From: Chamaecyparis obtusa
Taxonomy: Eukaryota; Streptophyta; Pinopsida; Cupressales; Cupressaceae
Reading direction: 5' to 3'
Assembly: GCA_027943335.1 (NCBI GenBank)
Contig: BSBK01000966.1
Location: 558,001-622,000 of the forward strand
Length of the DNA: 64,000 nt
The translations under genes were made by a program, and so were the position numbers. Shown in pieces: positions 55,360 to 64,000 of this stretch; the first letter of the stretch is position 1, and each line of letters begins with the position of its first letter. The notes beneath the pieces were generated by a model. That model made no database searches and was not told the DNA's origin. It saw only the letters and a list, made by a program, of their open reading frames with translations.

Positions 55360-55996
55360 CTAGCAAACCCTAAACTTAGAAAACAAAAACATAAACCTAT
55401 AGAAAATTAAATTAGTAAACCCTAAACTTAGAAAACTGGAAAACATAAATCTAGAAACCCTCTCTCTCTCTCTCTTATCCTTCCTCTCTTAAAAAATGTA
55501 GTTTAATGTTGTTTTCAAAATTATTTTATAAACTTAGTTATATTTTATCTTTCAAGTAGTTCTTTTTAATTTTAATTTACTTTGTAAATTAACATACTAA
55601 AGTAGAAAACTATTATTTAATTTTTAATTTAACCCTATACAAAATTAAATTACAAAACCCTACGTAGAAACCAAAACCCTAGGTAGTAAAACAAAAATGT
55701 AAACCTATACAAAATTAAATTAGGAAACCCTAAACTTAGAAAACAAAAACATAAACCTATAGAAAATTAAATTAGGAAACCCTAAACTTAGAAAACTGGA
55801 AACCATAAATCTAGAAACCCTCTCTCTGTCTCTGTCTCTCTTTGTCTCTGTCTCTGTCTATCTCTATCTCTGTCTGTCTCTATTTCTCTATCTCTCTATC
55901 TCTATCTCTCTGTCTCTGTCTCTGTCTCTATCTCTATCTCTATCTCTCTCTGTCTCTGCCTCTATCTATGTCTCTGTCTCTGTCTTTGTCTCTCTC
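55360..55996. repeat. Rest of the split repeat module plus a second module with CT tract
   Basis: 55360-55490 completes the module begun at 38344 (AAACCCTAAACTTAGAAAAC repeats, then a short CT run). 55491-55819 is a second copy and 55820-55996 its CT/CTGT microsatellite, cut by the LTR element that begins at 55997. Confidence 0.85.
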
Positions 55997-57839
55997 TGAT
56001 GCAGGTGCATTTGGCATTTGGAAGCATTTTGAAGATTCTGGTTATTTTCTATTGTAATATGTCTTAGTAAGCCATTCTTGTGGTCTAGTTTTGGTTACAT
56101 CTTTGTGGTATAAGTGTCATAGATATATTAAATAAGGGATTTGTATAATCATGAAGTTGACAACTTCATTGTCAACTCCACAATTCATTATTAGTTTAGT
56201 AATCATCTAAATTAGTTTGGGAGTTGGTTGGCAGAATGGGAGTTAGAAATTAGTTTGGGGAATTAGTTTTGGGAGTTATCGGGCTGTGTTCTTGGGAGTT
56301 ATTTATCTCTGCAATGTAGAACCCGCAGAGGGGGGAGTAGTAGGATAGGATTGGAGAATCGGTGAAGAGAAGTATGGGAGGAGAATCGGTCAAAGGATAG
56401 CGACTATGTATGGAACAGAATAATAAAGAAATCATTTTGCTATTTGTTGGTTCTCCATCTTATTTATAGTTTTTGTTTCAAATTCTTATGTGACTATGCT
56501 AACGCAATGAATTAAACTATGTTATAGAGTTATTCAAAATCTCAAATATCTACGGTTTGGTTTCAAACTTGACTTTGTGTGATTGGGTATCAGTTTGATC
56601 TTGGCATCAGAATTTTGTTGGAGTTAAATGTTTATGAATTAAGTTTTGTGATAGAGAAGTATTATTGTATCGGGTTTCATTGGATTTAATTGAATCGGGT
56701 TGTGTTTGTTATTGACAAATAATTTCAAAGATCTATGTTTTGTGACAGTCCCGTGAAATGATGGAGACAATCATGTTGTGTCCTTAATACATATTTGTAG
56801 CGCATGGTGATCAGGTTGATAACAAAGAAAGAAAATTTTAAAATTGTGAACAAGTTTCAGTTTGTTGTATAAGTTTATATTGGCATGGATTATGTCTGGT
56901 TATGTATCGAATTCATTTGATCATAATCATTATTATTAATGGCAAGGATTGATTAGATTAAATGTTAATGTTCTTTCATGACAGTCAGCCCATGACATCA
57001 GTTTGAGTATATTATGACAAAGTAATGATTGGCGAGACATCATTATTGATCGAGTTAGATTTCTGAAACAATTCAAAAATGGTTACTTTGTTTATATTGA
57101 TATCATGAATTTTGATAGTCCATTGATGCCATGGGTAATGAAGAGGTGAAGTTTTGACAGTCATCGACGGATGACCCGAGAGTAGATTTGTGGCGACAGG
57201 AAGTTGTAAGAGACTCGAGTGGGAGAAGTGAGTTCGGTAGTGTGTTCGAGGTGAGTTAGAGGACATCAAAGATCCCTTTAGAGGATTCAAGAATAGTATA
57301 CTGGTGGTAGCATCATGCCAAGGATCATGACAGCTAGCCCAAATAGAGAACACTATGGTTACAACAGGAATGGCTCAGAAGATAATGAAGTCCTTGACAT
57401 TTTGAATTCGATCTTTGGGAAGGTGAAATGTCTATCTGTGGAAGCTGAGAGCCCTATGACGAAAGTTGCATTTGAGGGAGGCCAAATGGGATATACATAT
57501 ATAAGTAAAACCATTTGAAATGGTTAAGCTGAGTACCAATAATCTTCACTCTCAATACGTGGAGATGGAGATAGGGAGAAGGTGGTGAATGTGGCATGTT
57601 CAAGTTGGAACCGACCGCAAAGTAGTGAGGGCAATCACAGATCACAAAGTATCTACATGATATAACATCATCAGCAATGACTCAGTTGATGACTCAGTGA
57701 GTAATTATGAAGTATTGTTTATTGGTTATTAGAACGGTGAAGAGATTGTGAATTTCTAATAACGATAGTTGTGTAGGAAGGTTAGTGGGATAATGAAATA
57801 TATGCAGAATTGAATCATTGTGGATTCCACTCTGCATCA
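55997..57839 (+). repeat. 5' LTR (1843 bp)
   Basis: Ends ...CTCTGCATCA, followed by the PBS. Its first 60 bp encode the same C-terminal WKHFED-GYFLL tail that ends the internal ORF at the 3' LTR. Confidence 0.88.
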
Positions 57840-57841
57840 AG

Positions 57842-57853
57842 TGGTATTAGAGC
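57842..57853 (+). other. Primer-binding site (initiator tRNA-Met type, one mismatch)
   Basis: TGGTATTAGAGC, three bases after the LTR; the usual form is TGGTATCAGAGC. Confidence 0.75.
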
Positions 57854-57977
57854 AAGAGAAAGGTCTGGGATTTGGAGGATCGAAATCCCTTTGTTGATGC
57901 TTGGAGTTGAACTATCCTCCTTGAGTGTTCCAAAGTGGTGGCTAGAGATCTAATTAATCCTAGATTGGTGAGAAGAG

Positions 57978-58813
57978 ATGGCTTTGGTAAGGAGTGAAAG
58001 AGAAATTGTTAAGGCATTGAAGGAGTATCTATATGGTGATAAGAAGGAGAGAGAAGAAAGAGAAAGAAAGAAGAAGGAAGAAGAAGCTAGGAAGCAAGAA
58101 GAGGAAAGGTTCAAGAATCTTGAAGAAGAGTTGGATAAGAGAATTGCAAAGTGGGAGAGGATAGAATTTCTCTTGGAGCAAGTAGTAGATGAAGATGAAG
58201 TTACTGATGAAGGAATAGATTAAGAAGAGGTACACATTCCATTGGAAGGGCACAGACAACAAATGAATGCTGGTGTAGTGAGTGAACAACAGGATGTTGT
58301 TGTTGAACCTTGTGAGGAAAAGGTTCTTGCAGATGAAGGAGAGTTGGTGACAGGTATGGTTGAAGAAATCATTTGCTCGGATGATGGGAATGTTGACAAA
58401 AATGATCAAGGATGGAAAGACATAGTAAAAGATTCACATGCCGAGGAGAAGATTATTGATGTAAAGGATGAAGTATTTGTTGATCACTATGATAACCTAG
58501 AGATATACAAACAAGAAGAGTACAAGATTATTGATCAATATCTTTATACAGGTATAGTTCCTGGATTTGACGGTGGTACCACTACACATACCAACAAGGG
58601 CATTCACCATGGAGATTGGAACCAGCATGTTGTGTGGATCGGCATCAATTTAGTCATTCTTATGATACCATTATTGCCTTCATACAATTGGAAGACTCAG
58701 AAGAAGATCATAGAAATTCAATGGGGCTTGAATTTTTGTCTCCCCGAGAGTATGATGCAGGTGCATCTGACATTTGGAAGCATTTTGAAGATTTTGGTTA
58801 TTTTCTATTGTAA
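57978..58813 (+). pseudogene. Charged Gag-like ORF of the non-autonomous element
   Basis: ATG 57978. Starts ALVRSEREIVKALKEYLYGD, then a Glu/Lys/Arg coiled coil (EERERKKKEEEARKQEEERF). After a TAA at 58221 the same frame continues through an acidic part (VVVEPCEEKVLADEGEL). A shift near 58610 leads to FIQLEDSEEDHRNSMGLEFL and a C-terminus WKHFEDFGYFLL that ends 60 bp inside the 3' LTR. Probably a remnant of the start and end of a longer polyprotein with the middle deleted. Confidence 0.55.
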
Positions 58814-60599
58814 TATGGCTTAGTAAGCCATTCTTGTAGTCTAGTTTCGGTTACATCTTCATGGTATAAGTGTCATAGATATATTAAATAAGGGATTTGT
58901 ATAATCTTGAAGTTTCCAACTTCATTGTCAACTCCATGATTCATTATTAGGTTAGTAATCATCTAAATTAGTTTGGGAGTTGGTTGGTGGGATGGGAGTT
59001 AGAAATTAGTTTGGGGAATTAGTTTTGGGAGTTATCAGGCTATGTTCTTGGGAGTTATTTATCTCCGCAATGTAGAACCCGCGGAGGGGGGAGTAGTTGG
59101 ATAGGATTGGAGAATCGGTGAAGAGAAGTATGGGAGGAGAATCGGTCAAGGGATAGAGACTATGTATGGAACAGAATAATAAAGAAATCATTTTTCTATC
59201 TGATGGTTCTCCATCGTCTTATTTATAGTTTCTGTTTCAAATTCTTATGTGACTACGCCAATGTAATGAATTAAACTATGTTATAGAGTTATTCAAAATC
59301 TCAAATATCTATGATTTGGTTTCGAACTTGAATTTGTGTGATTGGATATCAGTTTGATCTTGGCGTCAGACTTTTGTTGGAGTTAAATGTTTATGAATTA
59401 AGTTTTGTGACAGAGAAGTATTATTGTATCGGGTTTCATTGGATTTAATTGAATCGGGTTGTGTTTGTTATTGAAAAATAATTTCAAAGATCTATGTTTT
59501 GTGACAGTCTCGTGAAATGATGGAGACAATCATGTTGTGTCCTTAATACATATTTTCAGCACATGGTGATCGGGTTGATAATAGAGAAACCAAATTTTAA
59601 AATTGTGAACAAGTCTTAGATTGTTGTATAAGTTTATACTGGCGTGGATTATGTCTGGTTATGTATTGAATTCATTTGATCATAATCATTATTATTAATG
59701 GAAAGGATTGATTAGATTAAATGTTAATGTTCTTTCGTGACAATTAGCTCACGACATCAGTTTGAGTATATTATGACAAAGTAATGATTGCCGAGACTTC
59801 ATTGTTGATCGAGTTAGATTTCTGAAATGGTTCAAGAATAGTTACTTTGTTTATATTGATATCATGAATTTTGACAGTCCATTGATGCCACAGGTAATGA
59901 AGAGGTGAAGTTTTGACAGTCATCAACGGATGACCCAAGAGTAGATTTGTGGTGACAGGGAAGTTGTAAGAGACCCGAGTGGGAGAAGTGAGTTCGGTAG
60001 TGTGTTCAGGGTGAGTTGGAGGACATCGAAGATCCCTTTAGAGGAGTCAAGAATGGTATACTGGTGGTAGCATCCTACCAAGGATCATGATGGTTAGACC
60101 AAACAAAGAACACTGTGGTTACAACAGGAATGGCTTGGAAGATAATGAAGTCCTTGATGTTCTGAATTTGATCTTTGGGAAGGTGAAATGTTTATCTGTG
60201 GAAGCCGAGAGCCCTATGATGAAAGTTGCATTTGAGGGAGGCCAAACGGGATATACATTTATGGGTAAAACCATTCGGAATGGTTAAGTTGAGTACCAAT
60301 AATATTCACTCTCAATACGTGGAGATGGAGATAGGGAGAAGGTGGTGAATGTGGCATGTTCAAGTTGGAACCGACCACAAAGCAGTGAGGGTAATCATAG
60401 ATCATAGAGTATCTACATGATATAACATCATCGACAATGACTCAGTTGATGACTCAGTGAGTAATTATGAAGTATTGTTTATTGGTTATTAGAACGATGA
60501 AGAGATTGTGAATCTCTAATAATGATAGTTGTGTAGGAAGGTTAGTGAGATAATGAAATATATGCAGAATTGAATCATTGTGGATTCCACTCTTCATCT
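58753..60599 (+). repeat. 3' LTR (about 1847 bp)
   Basis: Pairs with 55997-57839 throughout. Ends in a CT tract. Confidence 0.86.
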
Positions 60600-60618
60600 C
60601 TCTCTCTCTCTCTCTCTC

Positions 60619-61476
60619 TGATGTAGGAGCATCCTGGGTGTAAGAGCAATCTTGCATCACCCAAAAATATTTCTGGTTTTGTTTTCAGTAAGGGCTATCT
60701 TGTGCAGAGCTGCTATTTATGGAAACTTTCTATTTTTAGTAAGTTGGTCATCCAATCTTGAAATGTTCTGATTTCTTCCCTGGAGGTTCATTTTGGTCAT
60801 ATCAGCCTGCTAGTAAAGTTTCATTGACATATAAAGTCTAGCTTTGTAGATATTGAAGATTTTTGGTATTGGCAACAGGATACAAAAAATTTGAACTCAT
60901 TTTTGAAGGCTTTAGAGGCCCTGGATGAGGTCAAAGATTTGGGTGACAGGCACTTGCACAAGTCAGGCCTGTAGAATGATTCGTGGTCTTTCTAGAATGG
61001 GGTTATAATAGTCAATTAGGTCAACTGGTGATGACTTATGGTCTTTGGAAAATGGGTCACTTGAAATGGCAGAAAATGATTTTCCTTCAAAATTTCTGTT
61101 TGGGTTTTAAATGTTATTTTGAGCCGACTTTGATGTAATAAATCAAAAAATAAAATAATTCTAAGTTTGGTCGGCCTTATTGGCTAAAATTCTAGAACCT
61201 TCCTAGGTGGTGGAAAATTGCCTATATAAGGAAGGCTGTAGTGTTGTCTTAGGCAGTTCGGGACAGTTATGGGTAGTAGATCTGGGTATTGATTCAAGGC
61301 TTTGTCCTACAAAATATTTTAAGGGAATGTCCATGTGGCTTTGCATATTGTAATTCTGAAAGTTTGTAATTCCACATTTGTGGAGATAATAAGAAGCCCA
61401 TTTTCTGTTCTTGCATATTGTTGTTTTCTTTGTTTCTGTTATGAGTTTGTGGTATTAAGGGGAGCACCCTTCATCA
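60619..61476 (+). mobile_element. Solo LTR, 858 bp, inserted in CT repeat
   Basis: TGATGTAGGAGCATCCTGGG to CACCCTTCATCA. Homologous over its full length to the solo LTR at 13534-14391 (same length). CTCTC on both sides. TATATAAGG box at 61223-61231. Confidence 0.9.
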
Positions 61477-61606
61477 CTCTCTCTCTCTCCTCTTTCTCAC
61501 TCCTTTTTCTCTCCTCTCTCTCTCTCCCTCTTTCTCCTCTTTCTCTCTCCCCCCTCTCTCTCTCTCTGTCTGTCTCTGTCTCTCCTGTTCTCTCATCTTT
61601 TCTCTT
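61477..61606. repeat. CT microsatellite
   Basis: CT-rich with CTTTCTC and CTGTCTGT interruptions. Continues from the tract left of the solo LTR. Confidence 0.93.
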
Positions 61607-61766
61607 AAAAAACATAGTTTAATGTTATTTTCAAAATTATTGTATAAATTTAATTAAATTTTATCTTTCAAGTAGTTCTTTTTAATTTTAATTTACTTTG
61701 TAAATTAACGTACCAAAGTAGAAAACTTTTATTTAATTTTTAATTTAACCCTAGATACAAAATTTC
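61607..61766. repeat. 160-bp AT-rich repeat module (copy 3)
   Basis: AAAAAACATAGTTTAATGTT to CCCTAGATACAAAATTTCTCC. Homologous to 38344, 55491 and 62389. Confidence 0.88.
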
Positions 61767-61770
61767 TCCA

Positions 61771-61803
<33 letters not shown>

Positions 61804-61817
61804 ATGTGTGTGTGTGT

Positions 61818-61877
<60 letters not shown>

Positions 61878-62068
61878 ATGTCTGTCTGTCTATCTATCTG
61901 TCTATTTGTCTGTCTCTGTCTCTATCTCTCTCTTTGTCTTTGTCTTTGTCTCTATCTCTATGTCTCTATCTCTGTGTCTTTGTCTCTCTGTCTCTTTGTC
62001 TCTCTCTATCTCTGTCTCTGTCTGTCTGTCTCCTCTTTCACTCTCTCCTCCCTCTCTTTCTCTTTCTA

Positions 62069-62143
<75 letters not shown>

Positions 62144-62168
62144 TTTCTCTGTCTATCTGTCTCTCATG

Positions 62169-62253
<85 letters not shown>

Positions 62254-62340
62254 CTCTGTCTGTCTGTCTCTCTCCCTCTCTATCTTTGTTTGTTTGTTTG
62301 TCTGTCTGTCTCTCTCTTTTCTCTATCTATCTGTCTCTCC

Positions 62341-62374
<34 letters not shown>

Positions 62375-62388
62375 ATCTTTTCTCTCTT
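61767..62388. repeat. CT/CTGT/CTTT compound microsatellite, 620 bp
   Basis: Long pure CT runs with CTGT and CTAT variants. Long Ser/Leu-only frames here are repeat products, not genes. Confidence 0.95.
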
Positions 62389-62548
62389 AAAAAATGTAGT
62401 TTAATGTTGTTTTCAAAATTATTGTATAAATTTAATTATATTTTATCTTTCAAGTAGTTCTTTTTAATTTTAAATTACTTTGTAAATTAACATACCAAAG
62501 TAGAAAACTATTATTTAATTTTTAATTTGACCCTAGATACAAAATTTC
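62389..62548. repeat. 160-bp AT-rich repeat module (copy 4)
   Basis: AAAAAATGTAGTTTAATGTTG to GACCCTAGATACAAAATTTC. Confidence 0.88.
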
Positions 62549-62587
<39 letters not shown>

Positions 62588-62954
62588 CTCTCTTCTCTCT
62601 TTCTATCTGTCTGTCTCCATCTCTGCTCTCTCTCTCTCTCTCTCCTCTTTTTCTCTCTCCTCTTCTCCCTCTCTATCTCTATCTCTATTTCTCTCTTTGT
62701 CTCTATCTCTCTTTGTCTATCTGTCTGTCTGTTTGTCTGTCTATTTATCTGTTTGTCTATTTGTCTGTCTCTGTCTCTCTCTCTCTCTTTGTCTGTCTGT
62801 CTGTCTCTCTCCTCTTTTTCTCTCTCCTCTTCTCCCTCTATGTCTCTATCTCTATCTCTCTCTATCTCTTTGTCTATCTATCTATCTATCTATCTATCTG
62901 TCTGTTTGTTTGTCTATCTATTTGTCTGCCTGTCTATCTCTCTCTCTCTCTCTA
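62549..62954. repeat. CT/CTAT/CTGT compound microsatellite, 405 bp
   Basis: CT repeats grading into CTAT and CTGTTTGT variants. Ends at the LTR starting at 62955. Confidence 0.94.
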
Positions 62955-63920
62955 TAATGTAGGAGCATCCTAGGATTCTTGGCAATCTTGTATCAACCAA
63001 AAATATGTTTGTCTTTGAAGGTAGATTGTTAGTTTTGATCTTGGTTTGGTGGAGTTCTTGCTTGGTTTGGGAGACTGGTTGCTCGATTTATGTGGTTACT
63101 GGGCTGCTCGGTCTCTGAAGAACACTCGGTGACTAAAGGAATTGGTTCATTAGTGCTCGGCAATAACCATGTTCCTCGGTCATGCCTGGCATGGTCAGTC
63201 GACTGGTGCTCAGTTATTTTCCCTGTTGCTCGGTGTTCTTGCTTACCGACTGGAATGTTTTGTTAGATCAACTAGGCTGACTGGTGCATTTAATTTGGGT
63301 CACGCTCTTCATGTTATGGATTGACCGTTGGATGTGTGGGGACCTAGATCTGGAATGTTGCATTCTTCTATGCAGATCTGATGATCGTTTGGGGCCATCC
63401 TTGAGAGTTTATTTATTTTGTAAGGCTATGTGAGAGCTGACTGATGTTTTAGCATTTAATATTTGTTTGTAAAGATTTATTGTTTCATCAGCCGACTTGT
63501 GGCTGGAAATCAATATTTATAGGATGCTTGGGTAGTTGTTTAGGAGTAGTTTTGTTGGATGAAAGGTTAGTAGCCTGTGAGCTTAGGAGCAGGAAGATTG
63601 GTTGGAAGTTGGAGTGCAAGTTTAGATCCTTCCTGGGTGCCTACCAGTGTGTTGTGTGTTATAGACCTAGACTAGCTGAATGCTGATGTTGGGGAAAAGA
63701 TTTGGATCCTGTGAGATCTTGCAGACTGTTACTTTCTTTGTAATTGGCCATAACTGGGAAGGCCTTACAACTTGGCACATTGCATGTAATCGGTGTTTTC
63801 ATGAATATAGACTTCTGTTTCATTTTAGATCTGTTGTTGTTAGTGTGTATTTTTTCTACTATTGGTTTGGCTGGAAGGTTGGTCAGTCCTTAATTGGATC
63901 CACCAAGCTTGACTGCGTCA
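62955..63920 (+). mobile_element. 5' LTR of an LTR element running off the right edge
   Basis: Starts TAATGTAGGAGCATCCTAGG (the start expected from the related solo LTRs is TG, so G-to-A at position 2) and ends GACTGCGTCA just before a perfect PBS. The first 50 bp resemble the solo LTRs at 13534 and 60619, and the rest differs. The internal region continues beyond the window. Confidence 0.78.
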
Positions 63921-63922
63921 AG

Positions 63923-63934
63923 TGGTATCAGAGC
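63923..63934 (+). other. Primer-binding site (initiator tRNA-Met type)
   Basis: TGGTATCAGAGC, two bases after the LTR. Internal sequence follows to 64000 with no coding call possible. Confidence 0.85.
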
Positions 63935-64000
63935 GAAGTTTGTTCCTATTTGAGTAAAGTCTATTCCTATTGGAGCTGAGTGGATCTTGTGTATCTAGAT

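Larger units (their letters stand above)
55997..60599 (+). mobile_element. Non-autonomous LTR retrotransposon with 1.84-kb LTRs
   Basis: LTRs at 55997-57839 and 58753-60599 start TGATGCAGGTGCAT and end near ACTCTGCATCA; the last base of the 3' copy is altered. Internal region only 913 bp, with a PBS and a short charged ORF but no enzymes. The flanks are CTCTC on both sides, consistent with but not proof of a TSD because the target is a CT tract. The LTRs differ at roughly 6% of positions in the first 190 bp. Confidence 0.88.

Noticed and set aside
55360..55800. AAACCCTAAAC words resembling plant telomere repeat
   Set aside because: They occur singly within a longer repeated module and not as a tandem CCCTAAA array.
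61804..62457. Long Ser/Leu-rich frames in all three frames
   Set aside because: They are translations of CT/CTGT microsatellites. All three frames are open together, which is a repeat artefact.

Overview
The window looks like intergenic DNA of a large, repeat-dominated seed-plant nuclear genome. A gymnosperm or conifer is my best guess. The reasons are AT-rich sequence, nested and decayed LTR elements with long LTRs, a Tat-lineage Ty3 element, a plant-type LINE with an RNase H domain, a hAT element and plant-type histone H2B remnants. I see no intact host gene, no rRNA or tRNA gene and no CRISPR. Almost every coding unit is transposon-derived or a pseudogene. The only long intact frame is the Ty3 polyprotein at 42365-49078.

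Layout. 1-2402: edge of a tandem satellite with a unit of about 360 bp. 2549-2899: unidentified coding relic. 3190-4945: two histone H2B pseudogenes. 5320-8509 (minus): decayed DDE-transposase-like gene that still has a 94-bp GT-AG intron. 8805-9232: (GA)n tract. 10186-11717: Ty1/copia RNase H remnant and its LTR. 13534-14391: solo LTR with a perfect TSD. 15050-19745 (minus): LINE with a 14-bp TSD. 20645-31569: hAT transposase gene split by an LTR element (20934-29143, 1228-bp LTRs, TSD ATAAC). That element carries a CCHC gag and a long ORF of unknown function but no recognisable pol. 32002-37330 (minus): an unrecognised gene of several kilobases with a G-patch motif and coiled coils, broken mostly by stops at probable glutamine codons.

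38579-55359 is a complete, very young Tat-lineage Ty3 element of 16.8 kb (TSD CTAGC, LTRs differing by three substitutions and one 20-bp indel). It has a gag-pol polyprotein with archaeal-type RNase H and a G-patch, and an antisense plant-mobile-domain (PMD) ORF. The sense gag-pol unit and the antisense PMD unit each have a leader packed with copies of the same short CGC-centred motif, always in the sense orientation of the gene they precede. 55997-60599 is a non-autonomous LTR element with 1.84-kb LTRs. 60619-61476 is a second solo LTR. 62955 to the right edge is the start of another LTR element. All three sit inside CT-microsatellite tracts that belong to a repeated module.

A recurring theme is the spectrum of inactivating stops. 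In most decayed frames the stops are TAG or TAA where Gln is expected, or TGA where Arg (CGA) is expected. That is what C-to-T decay of methylated cytosine in CAG, CAA and CGA would give. A few exceptions are noted. Boundaries were found by eye from terminal motifs, TSDs and repeat pairing, and family names rest on recognised motifs rather than searches.
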